Assembly: GCA_041905595.1 (NCBI GenBank) | Contig: JAYRKT010000006.1 | Span: 94,733 to 158,732 of the forward strand | DNA length: 64,000 nucleotides | Direction: 5' to 3' | Source of the DNA: Aliitabrizicola sp041905595 | GTDB lineage: Bacteria; Pseudomonadota; Alphaproteobacteria; Rhodobacterales; Rhodobacteraceae | Part shown: piece after piece, positions 7,580 to 17,254 of the stretch | How positions within the stretch are numbered: position 1 is the first letter of the stretch | Layout of the letters: each line of letters starts with the position of its first letter | Program-made: the position numbers and the translations under genes | The notes under the pieces: generated by a model | The model's input: the letters and a program-made list of their open reading frames with translations, nothing else | Database searches by the model: none | What the model was told of the DNA's origin: nothing

Positions 7580-10500
7580 CTAGCGGTCCATGATCGCCGC
7601 GGCCGTGGTATAACCCCCACCAAAGGCGCAAAGCGCAACGCGGTCGCCGATCAGGCCGGGCTGGTTCAGGGCAAGCGGAATGCTCGAGGAACTCGTGTTG
7701 CCGAAATGCTCGATCACGCTGAAGGCAGGGACACCGGCGCGCCGTTCGACTGCGTCGATGATCCGCTGGTTGGCCTGATGCGGCACCAGCGCGTCGAGAT
7801 CGGTCAGCGCCAGCCCAGAGGCATCGCAGGCGCGGTTGACGATTTCCGTCATCGAGCGCACCGCGTCGGCAAAGACCTGGCGGCCCAGCATCCGCACATA
7901 GCCGCGCCCGCCGAGGGGAACCGAGATCAGGCGGCCCGGCTCAGGGTGGCCGCCAAGGACCGGACGGCTGACCCGCCAGGCCCCGGAATCGCCGCGACCC
8001 GCTCCGTGAACCACAGTCGCGGTGGCCGCATCGGCAAAGATCACCGCCGTGTCGGGGTCGTCGAGGTCGAGCGCGGGAGACAGGATTTCCGCCGTGATCA
8101 CAAGGACAGACGCGTCGGGCCGTGTGGCGAGGAACTGCCAGGCCTGCTCCATTGCATAGATATAGCCGCTGCAGGCCGCGTTCACGTCATAGGCCGCGAT
8201 CTGCGGCACCGGTCCGTCCCCGGCCGCCGCCACCGTGACGCGCGAGGCGAGCGACGGCGTGATCACATCTGGCGTTCCAGTTGCCGCTACGACCAGACCG
8301 ATATCGGCCATGGCCATGCCTTCGGCGGCCAGCGCCGCCTTTGCGGCCTCTGTCGCCATGCCGAGCAAGGTCTGCCCCGGTCCGGCCCAGTGGCGTTCGC
8401 GGATCCCCGTCGCGCGCAGGATGTCTTCGGTCTTGCGGCCGGGCCAGCGCGCGGCAAGCTCCTCCGTCGTGACCAGACGCGTGCCGTTGACCGCGCGGAT
8501 CGCGCCAAGCGCGACATGGTCCGCCGCCGCTTTTTCGGTGACGATGCGCGGCGCGCGGCCGGTGAAAACGGCCTTGAGCGGGATCTCGCGCTCCGGTGCG
8601 GCGCCGCCTTCCGCCGGTTCCAGCGTGATCACGGCCGCGCCGACACGGATGTCGTCGCCGACCCGGGCGCAGATGTCGGCCACGATGCCGGCACGCTGCG
8701 CGCAGACATCGACAGCGGCCTTCGTCGCCTCGACCACGGCCACGAGTTGGCCTTCCTCGATCTGGTCTCCCGGCTGGACATGCAACTCGACCACCTTCAC
8801 CAGATCGTCCGCGGGACCCGATCCGATCGCCAGAACAGCATCGGCATCCGTCAGGGCGGAGGCGTCCGGTTCCCAGTCGATCTGGAGGTCAAGAAGCCCC
8901 GCCGCCGCTTCGAGCACTTTCGGAACCGATGGCAGGACGGCGAGCTGGTCGGCGAAGTTGAAGGGAATATAGGTGTCCTGCCGCCCGACCCGGGCCACGC
9001 GCAGGCCCGAGCGCGCCGTCTCGGCCGCATGGGCCGCGATCTCTGCGCCGAAGCCGCCGGTCAGGTTTTCCTCGTGCACCACGAGAAGTCGTCCGGTGCG
9101 CCGGGTGCTGGCCGAAACCATCTCGCGGTCCCAGGGCGAGATCGAGCGCAGGTCGATCAGGTCGGAGCCGATGCCGTCCTCGGCAAGGCGTTCGGCCGCA
9201 GCCTCGGCCAGCGGCACGGAGTTTCCCCAGGCAACGATGGTCAGGTCGGCACCGCTGCGAAGGCGTTTCCCCCGACCGGGCAGAGTGAAGGCGTCGCCTG
9301 CATCGCCCGCCATGGCCTTGTCCGGCAGGTTCAGCATTGCCTTGGGATAGAGGAACAGCGTCGGCCGCCCGCCGGCCAGCGCCGCGTTCAACAGCCCTGC
9401 CGCATCGGCGGCCGAGCTGGGCATGACCACATCAAGGCCCGGGCATTGGGCAAAGATGCTCTCCATCGACTGGCCGTGGAACGGCCCGAGGCCGGGCTTG
9501 TAGCCGCCGACCGGCGCCATGACCACGACCGGCGCCGACCAGTGCCCCGCCGTGCGCCAGTAGATCGTCGAAAGCTCCGAGATGATCTGGTTGGCGGCCA
9601 GCGGCAGGAAATCGGCGAACTGGATGAAGGCGATGGGCTTTTCGCCGGCCAGGGCGCGTCCGATGGACGTGCCGACGATGGTCGATTCCGACAGGGCCGA
9701 ATTCAGTACGCGCCCCGGAAAGGCACTGGACAGGCCGCGGGTGATGCCAAAGACATCGCCCTTGGGGTCCTCGATATCTTCGCCCAACAGGACCACGGAA
9801 GGATCCGAGGCAAGCTGCCCCTTCAGGGCGCGGTTCAGCGCCTCGCGCATTGTCAGATCGCCCTTTTCGGACGCCGCATCCGGCCGCGAGGCGATGGCGG
9901 GCGGGAAGGGGGCGCGGACCGGGGGATGAGACGCCGGGGCGTTCTCGGCCCGGGCGGCGGCCAGGGCCGCTTCGACCTCGCCCTGCACGGCCTGTTCCAT
10001 CACCTGCAGCCGCGCTTCGGTCAGTCCGGTCCGGGCCAGCGCTGAACGCAGGTTCTCGACCGGGTCGCGACCGGCGAAATCCTTGAAGTCGCTTTCAGGG
10101 CGATAGACCTGCTGGTCGTCGGCATTGGTATGGTCGCTCAACCGCTCGAAGCGCCCAAGCAGGATCAGCGGCCCGCCGCCACTGCGGACCCGCGCCATCG
10201 CGTCGGAGCAGGCGGCAATTGCGCCATCCACGTCCCAGCCACAGAAGCGGACAACCGGCAGCCCGAACAGATGATCGATCTCGGTGCCGTTCATGTCGAA
10301 CACTGTCCGCCCGCGGGTCGCGGTGGAAATGGCCCAGCCGTTATCCTCGACCAGAAACAGCACCGGCGCCGACTGGCGCGCGGCTTCGGCGAAAGCTTCG
10401 AGCACCTCGCCCTGCTGGGTGGTGCCGTCGCCCATGGCGCAGATCACGACGGGGCGGTCGGGGGCCGCCTTCAGGGCGGTGGCTGTGCCCACCGCCTGAA

Positions 10501-10873
10501 GCGCGTTGTTGCCCACCGGGCCGACCAGCGAGGCGATGTTGCGGTCGCGCCAGCTGTAATGCGCGCTCATCTGCCGACCGGCGGATTGCGAGGCGGGCGA
10601 GGCGAGGAAAGCCGCGAAGACCTCCTTCAGCGGCAGGCCCGCCGCCATCATCAGCGCCTTGTCGCGGTAATGCGGAAACAGCCAGTCCTGCGGCTCCATC
10701 GCCATGGCGAGCGCCGCAGTCATCTCGTGGCCGGTGCCGGCGACATGGAAATGCCCCACGCCCTGATCGATCAGCGCCTGTTCCTGCCTGTCCACGAGCC
10801 TTGCCCGGTAAATCGCCCGGTACAGGGCCGCGAGATCGGTTTTCTCGCCCAGATCCGACGGATCGAGTTTCAT
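7580..10873 (-). CDS. Multidomain fusion: 2-oxoacid dehydrogenase E1-alpha, E1-beta, lipoyl-like domain and FabH-type ketosynthase III
   Basis: One open frame of 1097 residues carries four parts. Residues about 10-325: E1-alpha with the thiamine diphosphate motif GDGTTQQG...EDNGW. About 340-660: E1-beta (GEDIEDPKGDVFGIT, HGQSMES). About 675-745: a biotinyl/lipoyl-like domain with EATKA, candidate modified lysine K718. About 765-1097: ketosynthase III with the full FabH triad C901 (NAACSG), H1032 (PHQAN) and N1059 (GNTSS). No E2 acyltransferase or E3 domain is present. Start ATG at 10873 begins the E1-alpha homology; the frame stays open further upstream but without homology, and the ribosome site is weak. 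Divergent from fabI. Joint action on a 2-oxoacid-derived acyl group is inferred. Confidence 0.85.
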   Translation of the reverse strand: MKLDPSDLGEKTDLAALYRAIYRARLVDRQEQALIDQGVGHFHVAGTGHEMTAALAMAMEPQDWLFPHYRDKALMMAAGLPLKEVFAAFLASPASQSAGRQMSAHYSWRDRNIASLVGPVGNNALQAVGTATALKAAPDRPVVICAMGDGTTQQGEVLEAFAEAARQSAPVLFLVEDNGWAISTATRGRTVFDMNGTEIDHLFGLPVVRFCGWDVDGAIAACSDAMARVRSGGGPLILLGRFERLSDHTNADDQQVYRPESDFKDFAGRDPVENLRSALARTGLTEARLQVMEQAVQGEVEAALAAARAENAPASHPPVRAPFPPAIASRPDAASEKGDLTMREALNRALKGQLASDPSVVLLGEDIEDPKGDVFGITRGLSSAFPGRVLNSALSESTIVGTSIGRALAGEKPIAFIQFADFLPLAANQIISELSTIYWRTAGHWSAPVVVMAPVGGYKPGLGPFHGQSMESIFAQCPGLDVVMPSSAADAAGLLNAALAGGRPTLFLYPKAMLNLPDKAMAGDAGDAFTLPGRGKRLRSGADLTIVAWGNSVPLAEAAAERLAEDGIGSDLIDLRSISPWDREMVSASTRRTGRLLVVHEENLTGGFGAEIAAHAAETARSGLRVARVGRQDTYIPFNFADQLAVLPSVPKVLEAAAGLLDLQIDWEPDASALTDADAVLAIGSGPADDLVKVVELHVQPGDQIEEGQLVAVVEATKAAVDVCAQRAGIVADICARVGDDIRVGAAVITLEPAEGGAAPEREIPLKAVFTGRAPRIVTEKAAADHVALGAIRAVNGTRLVTTEELAARWPGRKTEDILRATGIRERHWAGPGQTLLGMATEAAKAALAAEGMAMADIGLVVAATGTPDVITPSLASRVTVAAAGDGPVPQIAAYDVNAACSGYIYAMEQAWQFLATRPDASVLVITAEILSPALDLDDPDTAVIFADAATATVVHGAGRGDSGAWRVSRPVLGGHPEPGRLISVPLGGRGYVRMLGRQVFADAVRSMTEIVNRACDASGLALTDLDALVPHQANQRIIDAVERRAGVPAFSVIEHFGNTSSSSIPLALNQPGLIGDRVALCAFGGGYTTAAAIMDR

Positions 10874-11368
10874 CAAGCAGTCCGATACTATTGCTACGTC
10901 AGGCCCACCGACTGAACGTGGCTGCCGCCTTTGCGGAGGTGTGGACAAAAAGTCTAGCAGAACCCAAAGGGGCGGCAAGCACAGGTCCGCCGATCTGCGC
11001 GGGTGCGCGGTCCTGCGATCACGCTTTTGCAGCAATTCCACGGAATCACGGCGACATCCGCCCCGGCCCGATCCTGTGCCACCCGGCTCAACTTCCGTCA
11101 GCTCTGCCCCGCTGGTGCCTGTGTGACTGGGAACCCGGGAGAAGGGTGATCGTTCGACAAACTTTTGTAATAAAATGTAAAAATTCATCATTCGCGGCGG
11201 CGCAACGCGCATTTCGGCGAGCAGCCGCCTTACCGCCGAGATAGCGTCGCCCTCGGCCGGGGCAGGACTTGGCAGGCGTTATGGTTTGATGCAGATCGCT
11301 TCTGCTGCCCTGCAGAAATGTTACAAGATGTTGCTATCCTACTGCCAAACTCTGGAAGGTCAGCCCTC
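10874..11368. other. Intergenic region between the E1-ketosynthase fusion and fabI
   Basis: This 495-base divergent gap holds no supported gene. A notably AT-rich patch at about 11155-11192 contrasts with the GC-rich surroundings and could hold a promoter or a regulator-binding site. The bases just before fabI carry a GGAAGG ribosome site at 11354-11359. No clear inverted repeat longer than 7 bases was found by eye. Confidence 0.5.
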
Positions 11369-12133
11369 ATGTTCTCACTCGCCGGAACCAAGATCCTCGT
11401 CGTCGGTGTCGCGAACGACAGCTCGATTGCCTATGGCTGCGCCAAGGCGTTCCGGGCGCAGGGCGCGGATCTAGCCATCACCTACCTCAACGAGAAGGCG
11501 GAGCCGCATGTCCGCCCCCTGGCTGAAGAGCTTGGGGCCGAGATCATTCTGCCGCTGGATGTGATGAAGCCGGGCGAACTCGAGGCCGTCTTCGACGAAA
11601 TCTCGGAACGGTGGGGCCGGATCGACACGCTGCTGCATTCCATCGCCTTTGCGCCCCGGGACGATCTGCATGGCCGTGTCATCGATTGCTCGGCCGAGGG
11701 ATTCGCGATGGCGATGGATGTCTCGGTGCATTCCTTCCTGCGGATGATCCGGCTGGCCGAGCCGATGATGCCCGATGGTGGCACCTGCATGGCAGTGTCC
11801 TTCTTCGGCTCGACCCGTGTGGTGAAGAATTACAACATGATGGGCCCGGTGAAGGCGGCGCTGGAAAGCGCCGTGCGCTATGCCGCCGCCGAACTGGGGC
11901 CGCAGGGGATCTCGGTTCACGCGCTGTCACCCGGACCGCTCAAGACCCGCGCCGCCTCGGGGATCGGGCATTTCGACGCGCTGCTCGATGCCGCCGCCGA
12001 AAAGGCGCCAATGCACACGCTGGTCTCGATTGAGGATGTGGGGGCGGTTGCCGCCTTTCTTGCCGCGCGCGAGGCGCGCCACCTGACGGGCGGCGTGCAC
12101 GACATCGACAGCGGCTTTTCGATTATCGCCTGA
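11369..12133 (+). CDS. fabI: Enoyl-[acyl-carrier-protein] reductase [NADH]
   Basis: 254 residues, the usual FabI length. The N-terminal dinucleotide fold has VGVANDSSIAYGCAKAF, and the catalytic pair appears as NYNMMGPVKAALE (Tyr, six residues, Lys), matching FabI rather than other short-chain dehydrogenases. It performs the last reduction in each fatty-acid elongation cycle. Start ATG at 11369 has GGAAGG upstream. It is followed 11 bases later by the DUF3141 gene. Rhodobacteraceae often carry more than one fabI, so this copy may serve the acyl cluster rather than bulk lipid synthesis. Confidence 0.93.
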   Translation: MFSLAGTKILVVGVANDSSIAYGCAKAFRAQGADLAITYLNEKAEPHVRPLAEELGAEIILPLDVMKPGELEAVFDEISERWGRIDTLLHSIAFAPRDDLHGRVIDCSAEGFAMAMDVSVHSFLRMIRLAEPMMPDGGTCMAVSFFGSTRVVKNYNMMGPVKAALESAVRYAAAELGPQGISVHALSPGPLKTRAASGIGHFDALLDAAAEKAPMHTLVSIEDVGAVAAFLAAREARHLTGGVHDIDSGFSIIA

Positions 12134-12144
12134 AGGAGCCTTCC

Positions 12145-14682
12145 ATGGCCAGCATCTTCGACCTGTTCGACCCGAAACTGCAGCCCGAGGTTCCACGCCC
12201 GGAGGATGATGCGATCGCGGCACAGAGCCGGGCGCTTCAAGCGACTCAGGCCGAGATCGGCCATTTCACCCAGACAAGCGACATCCTCAGCACCGCCGCG
12301 CTGCGTCACGGGCGGCGAATCCTCGAAACCCATTCGGCGCGCTCGCGCGGGCTGGTCGAACAGGCGCGCGGGCTGATGGACAATCTGCGTCAGTCTCAGG
12401 CGGAAGGCGGGCTGACCGAGGCCTGGACCCACTATCTGACAGACGCAGCCGAGCGCGCCGTGCTGGCTGCAGACACGCTGCGCAAGCGCGGCGACATTTT
12501 TCTGGAACATGAGGCAGCTGGTTGCCCGCCGGTGCTGATCTATAACTACGAGGTGGTCATGGACGGCAAGGATCTGCCCTATCCCTGCAACTACCAGCTT
12601 CTGCGTATCTTGCCACCCGATGGCGTGACGATCGACGATGAAAAGCGGCCCTACATCATCATCGACCCGCGGGCGGGCCACGGGCCGGGCATTGGCGGCT
12701 TCAAGTCCGACAGCCAGGTCGGTGTGGCGCTCCGCCATGGCCACCCGGTCTATTTCGTCTCGTTCCGCCGTGACCCCGAGCCGGGGCAGTACCTGGCCTT
12801 CGTGACCCGCGCCGAAGCAGCCTTTGCACGCGAGGTGATGCGGCGCCACCCGGACAGCGAAAAGCCGATCATCGTCGGCAATTGCCAGGGCGGCTGGGCG
12901 ACGCTGCTTCTCGCCGCGACCAACCCGGACCTGACCGGGCCGATCGTCGTCAACGGTGCGCCGGTTGCGCCTTGGGCGGGTGAGGTCGGGATCAATCCGA
13001 TGCGTTACAATGCGGGGGTGCTGGGCGGGACCTGGTTGCCGATGTTCTTGGGCGATCTGGGCAATGGCGTCTTCGATGGCGCCAATCTGGTGATGAATTT
13101 CGAGCTGCTGAACCCGGGGCGGACCATGTTCCGCAAATATGCCGACCTCTTCCGCGATGCCGGCGAAGCCAAGGCCGAAGAGCGGTTCCTCGAGTTCGAG
13201 ACCTGGTGGGGCGGCTTCTTTCTGATGGCCGAGCCGGAAATCCGCTGGATCGTCGAGCAGCTTTTCGTCGGCAACCGCCTGGTCAAGAACGAGGCCCGTC
13301 TCGAGCCCGGGCGCCCGGTTGACCTCAAGGCCATCCGCGCGCCGATCATCGTCTTCGCCAGCCACGGCGACAATATCACCCCGCCGCAACAGGCCCTGAA
13401 CTGGATCGCGGAAACCTTTGCCGATGTTCAGGAAATCCGCATCCGTGGCCAGCGCATCGTCTATATGGTGCACGAACAGGTCGGCCATCTGGGGATCTTC
13501 GTCTCGTCCCAGATCGCCAACAAGGAACATAACGAGGTTGCCTCGACGCTCCAGACCATCGAGGCGCTGGCCCCCGGCCTTTATGAGATGGTGATCGAGG
13601 ATTACCACGGCGACGTCGACAACCGGCAGTTCACCGTGGGCTTCGTCGAACGGACGCTGGACGACATCCGCAAGCTGGATGACGGGGTCGAAGATGAACG
13701 GCCATTCGCCGCCGTGGCCCGTGCATCGGAGCTTCAGTCGCAAGCCTATGATCTGGCGGTGCGCCCGTTGGTGAAGGCGATGATCACGGAGACGACCGCG
13801 GAATTCAGTCGCGCCGCCCATCCGCTGCGGCTGACCCGCGCCCTTGCCTCCTCAAGAAACCCGCTGATGAAGCCGGTGAAGGACATGGCCGACCGCATCG
13901 CGGCGGACAGAGTGCCGGCCGATGCGTCCAACCCTTTCCTCAAGGCCGAGGCGCTGTGGGTTGACGCGGCTGAGCAGGCGATCGACTTCTGGCGCGACCA
14001 GCGCGACATGGCCTATGAGTTGACCTTCCACACCGTCTGGAACACGCCATGGATGCGCGCCTTTGGCCGCACTCACGAGGCGCGGCGCACGCGCAAGGAC
14101 AGCGCCGAGTTGCGGAGCCTACCCGAAGTGCAGGCCGCGCTTTACAACATGGAGCGGGGCGGCTTTGTCGAGGCGGTAGTCCGGATGCTGGTGCTTCTGG
14201 CCGAAAACCGGGGTGGCGTCCGCCGCGACAGGCTCGAACGCTCCAGCCGGGTTCTGACGCAGGACCAACCCTTTGCCTCGCTTTCGGCGCAGCAGCGGGC
14301 GATGATCATCCATGAGCAGACGCTGATCGCCACCTATGACACCGAGCGCGCGATCGATACGCTGCCCCGGCTGCTCGAGACGCGGGAAGAGCGTGATCTC
14401 GCAGTCCGGGTGGGGCAGTACATCCCCGGCGTCATTGACGAAATGGTACCTCATACGCTGGAGCTTCTGCAGCGGTTCCATCAGGTTCTGGGCCTGCCGC
14501 CGATCAGTGGCGACGTCCTTGACGATCCGCTGGCTCCCCCCGCACTGTTTCCCGCTCAGGTCTTGGTTTCGGTTGAAGAGCTGGGGCCGGTGACGCAGGA
14601 GCCTCTGGCGCCCCTGCCGCCGATGGCTCAGACTTCGCCAGCGGCCCGCCGCCCTCCCACCAACAGGAAGACCGAGAATTGA
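12145..14682 (+). CDS. DUF3141 protein, PhaC-like alpha/beta hydrolase
   Basis: 845 residues. The central alpha/beta-hydrolase domain (about 120-460) resembles polyhydroxyalkanoate synthases: the nucleophile motif is GNCQGG with C247 instead of serine, followed by D409 (HGDNITPP) and H448 (VGHLG), a complete Cys-Asp-His triad. The long N-terminal helical part and the C-terminal 350 residues, ending in a Pro-rich tail, are peculiar to DUF3141. A GGAG ribosome site precedes the ATG. The next gene starts in its stop codon (TTGA). The family has no settled function; PHA synthase-like acyl transfer is suggested by triad and context. Confidence 0.85.
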   Translation: MASIFDLFDPKLQPEVPRPEDDAIAAQSRALQATQAEIGHFTQTSDILSTAALRHGRRILETHSARSRGLVEQARGLMDNLRQSQAEGGLTEAWTHYLTDAAERAVLAADTLRKRGDIFLEHEAAGCPPVLIYNYEVVMDGKDLPYPCNYQLLRILPPDGVTIDDEKRPYIIIDPRAGHGPGIGGFKSDSQVGVALRHGHPVYFVSFRRDPEPGQYLAFVTRAEAAFAREVMRRHPDSEKPIIVGNCQGGWATLLLAATNPDLTGPIVVNGAPVAPWAGEVGINPMRYNAGVLGGTWLPMFLGDLGNGVFDGANLVMNFELLNPGRTMFRKYADLFRDAGEAKAEERFLEFETWWGGFFLMAEPEIRWIVEQLFVGNRLVKNEARLEPGRPVDLKAIRAPIIVFASHGDNITPPQQALNWIAETFADVQEIRIRGQRIVYMVHEQVGHLGIFVSSQIANKEHNEVASTLQTIEALAPGLYEMVIEDYHGDVDNRQFTVGFVERTLDDIRKLDDGVEDERPFAAVARASELQSQAYDLAVRPLVKAMITETTAEFSRAAHPLRLTRALASSRNPLMKPVKDMADRIAADRVPADASNPFLKAEALWVDAAEQAIDFWRDQRDMAYELTFHTVWNTPWMRAFGRTHEARRTRKDSAELRSLPEVQAALYNMERGGFVEAVVRMLVLLAENRGGVRRDRLERSSRVLTQDQPFASLSAQQRAMIIHEQTLIATYDTERAIDTLPRLLETREERDLAVRVGQYIPGVIDEMVPHTLELLQRFHQVLGLPPISGDVLDDPLAPPALFPAQVLVSVEELGPVTQEPLAPLPPMAQTSPAARRPPTNRKTEN

Positions 14683-16070
14683 AACTCGAAAACCGGACCT
14701 ATGATGAACTCGCGATCGGGGACAGCGCCGAGCTCAAGCGGCTGATCACGGTCGACGACCTTTTTGTCTTCGCGCAATCGTCGGGGAACCACAACCCGCT
14801 GCACCTGCCCGGACAGGACAGCGACGGCGATGGCGAGCCTGACCAGGGTGTGGCGCCGGGCATGTTCGTGGCCTCGCTGATCTCGGGCGTTCTGGGCACC
14901 TTCCTTCCGGGGCCGGGGACACTCTACCGGTCCCAGACGCTGAATTTTCGCGGCCGGTCGCAGGCGGGCGAGGAACTTCTGGCGCGGGCCACCGTGACGG
15001 CGAAAGAGGCCGATGGCATCGTCGCCCTGAAGACCGAAGTCATCCGGGTCTCGGACGGTGAGGTCATCGTCACCGGCGAGGCACGGGTGATCGCGCCCAC
15101 GCGCAAGGTCATTACCGACGAGCTGGAAATCCCCGGCCTGATCGTGCAGCGCCACCGCCATTTCGATGCGCTGCTGGAAAAGACCCGGCCGCTTCCGGCG
15201 CTGGTGACAGCCGTCGTCGCCCCGGAAGAGGAGAATTCGCTTGGCGGGGCGATCCTCGCAGCGAAGGAGACCATCATCACCCCGATCCTGATCGGCGATC
15301 CCGATCTGATCCGGGCGGCGGCGGATCGGCTGGGCGAGGACATCTCGGGCTTCGAACTGATCGCCGAACCGGGACAGGAGGCGGCGGCGCGCATCGCTTG
15401 CGGGCTGGTGAACGAAGGCCGCGCGGGTGCCGTGATGAAGGGGCATCTGCATACCGACGACCTGCTGCGTCCGATGCTCGACAAGGAAAAAGGGCTGCGG
15501 GTCGGTCGCCGCTTCACGCATATCTTCGTGATGGATGTGCCGGGGATGCCATCGCCACTTCTGGTCACCGATGCCGCGATCAACATCGCCCCCGATCTGG
15601 CAACCAAGGTCGACATCGTTCAGAACGCCATCGACCTGGCGCTGTCGATCGGCATCGAAACCCCGCTGGCCGGCATCCTGTCGGCGGTCGAGACAGTGAA
15701 CCCAGCAATCCAGTCCTCGATCGACGCGGCGCTTCTGTCGAAGATGGCGGAACGCGGCCAGATCAAGGGCGGGCTGGTCGACGGGCCCCTGGCGATGGAC
15801 AACGCCGTGGATATCGCCGCCGCACGCACCAAGAACCTGCGCTCGGCCGTGGCGGGACATGCCAACATCCTTGTCGTGCCCGGACTCGATGCCGGCAACA
15901 TGCTGGCCAAGCAGCTGACCTTCATCAGCCATGCCGAGGGGGCAGGGGTGGTTATGGGGGCGAAAGTCCCGGTGATCCTCAATTCACGGTCGGACAGCGA
16001 AAAGTCGCGGCTCGCCTCCTGCGCGGTGGCGGCGCTTCATGATGCGCGCATCCGCGGGGGCGGCAAATGA
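14679..16070 (+). CDS. Bifunctional MaoC-like hydratase / phosphate acetyl- or butyryltransferase
   Basis: 463 residues in two parts. Residues 1-150 form a MaoC hot-dog domain (FAQSSGNHNPLH near residue 30, then GVAPGMFVASLISGVLG), the fold of (R)-specific enoyl-CoA hydratases. Residues about 160-463 form a Pta/Ptb-type phosphotransacylase, which swaps CoA for phosphate on acyl-CoA. Start is a TTG at 14679 overlapping the DUF3141 stop, with AGGA upstream. The end overlaps ackA by ATGA. Together with the kinase it can turn acyl-CoA into acyl-phosphate and ATP. Fusions with this layout are known from proteobacteria; the preferred chain length is unknown. Confidence 0.88.
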   Translation: MKLENRTYDELAIGDSAELKRLITVDDLFVFAQSSGNHNPLHLPGQDSDGDGEPDQGVAPGMFVASLISGVLGTFLPGPGTLYRSQTLNFRGRSQAGEELLARATVTAKEADGIVALKTEVIRVSDGEVIVTGEARVIAPTRKVITDELEIPGLIVQRHRHFDALLEKTRPLPALVTAVVAPEEENSLGGAILAAKETIITPILIGDPDLIRAAADRLGEDISGFELIAEPGQEAAARIACGLVNEGRAGAVMKGHLHTDDLLRPMLDKEKGLRVGRRFTHIFVMDVPGMPSPLLVTDAAINIAPDLATKVDIVQNAIDLALSIGIETPLAGILSAVETVNPAIQSSIDAALLSKMAERGQIKGGLVDGPLAMDNAVDIAAARTKNLRSAVAGHANILVVPGLDAGNMLAKQLTFISHAEGAGVVMGAKVPVILNSRSDSEKSRLASCAVAALHDARIRGGGK

Positions 16071-17254
16071 AGGGTGTGATCCTCACGCTCAACGCGGGTT
16101 CGTCCTCGCTAAAATTCGCACTGTTCCCCGCCGAGGGCGACACGCCGATGGCGACCGGTCTGGTCGACCGGATCGGCGCGGACGGGGTGATGCGGTTGAA
16201 AGACAGCGCCGGCGAGGCGTTGCCCCTTCCGCAGGGGGGCGACTACACCACGCATACGCGATCACTGGCGACGGCCCTTGCCGCGCTGGAGATGTCCTTT
16301 CCGGGGCTGTCTGTCGCCGCTGTCGGCCACCGCGTGGTCCATGGCGGCCCGGATTTCGCGGCGCCCGTTCGTATCGACCAGACCGTGCTGGCGGCGCTTG
16401 ACCGCTTTTCCCCCTTTGCGCCGCTGCACCAGCCCCACAACCTGGCTGGCGTCCGCGCCGCGATCGAGACCTTCCCCAAGGCCTTACAGGTCGCTTGCTT
16501 CGACACCGCCTTTCACCGTGGCCACAGCTTCGAGAATGATGCCTTCGCCCTGCCGCGCGCCTATTTCGACAAGGGCGTCCGGCGCTATGGCTTCCACGGT
16601 TTGAGCTACGACTATGTCTCGGGCCATCTGGCCGAGATCGACCCGGAACTGGCGCGGGGCCGGGTCGTCATCGCCCATCTCGGCAACGGCGCCTCGATGT
16701 GCGCGCTGAAGGACGGGCGATCGGTGACCTCGACCATGGGCTTTTCGGCGCTGGACGGTCTTGCCATGGGGACCCGCTGCGGCCAGATCGACCCGGGCGC
16801 GCTGCTTTATCTGATGCAGCAGGAGGGTCTGGATGGCGATGCCATTTCCGACCTGCTTTACAAGCGCTCCGGCCTGCTGGGGCTGTCCTGCCTTTCACAT
16901 GACATGCGCCAGCTCGAAGCGGCGAACACGCCCGAGGCGCAGCAGGCCATCGGATATTTCGTTGCCCGCATCCGTCGCGAGTTGGGCGGGCTGGCGGCGG
17001 TTCTGGGCGGGATCGACGCCTTGATCTTCACCGCCGGGATTGGCGAGAACTCGCCCGCCGTCCGTGCGGCAGTCTGCGAGGGGATGAACTGGCTCGGCCT
17101 CTCCATCGACGCGACGCGAAACGCGCAAAATGCGCCGGTCGTGAGCGATGGCCGCGGAAAAGTCCGGGTGATGGTCCTGCCGACAAACGAGGAACTGGTC
17201 ATCGCGCGCGGGGCGCGGCGGCTGGTGGCGGACAGCGAAAGGCCGGCAGCATGA
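16067..17254 (+). CDS. ackA: Acetate/propionate kinase
   Basis: 395 residues, full length. N-terminal NAGSSSLKF, the GHRVVHGG motif, FDTAFH and the C-terminal GIGENSPAVRAA are all typical of the acetokinase family. It interconverts acyl-phosphate plus ADP with the free acid plus ATP. The ATG overlaps the stop of the phosphotransacylase fusion (ATGA), and the next gene starts in its own stop codon, so the three are coupled. Acetate, propionate or butyrate could be the substrate. Confidence 0.93.
   Translation: MKGVILTLNAGSSSLKFALFPAEGDTPMATGLVDRIGADGVMRLKDSAGEALPLPQGGDYTTHTRSLATALAALEMSFPGLSVAAVGHRVVHGGPDFAAPVRIDQTVLAALDRFSPFAPLHQPHNLAGVRAAIETFPKALQVACFDTAFHRGHSFENDAFALPRAYFDKGVRRYGFHGLSYDYVSGHLAEIDPELARGRVVIAHLGNGASMCALKDGRSVTSTMGFSALDGLAMGTRCGQIDPGALLYLMQQEGLDGDAISDLLYKRSGLLGLSCLSHDMRQLEAANTPEAQQAIGYFVARIRRELGGLAAVLGGIDALIFTAGIGENSPAVRAAVCEGMNWLGLSIDATRNAQNAPVVSDGRGKVRVMVLPTNEELVIARGARRLVADSERPAA

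Noticed and set aside
7499..10045. An 848-codon open frame on the plus strand
   Set aside because: It lies opposite the E1-ketosynthase fusion, has an Arg/Gly-rich composition and no homology.
11917..13821. A 634-codon open frame on the minus strand
   Set aside because: It runs antisense to fabI and DUF3141, which have clear motifs and ribosome sites.
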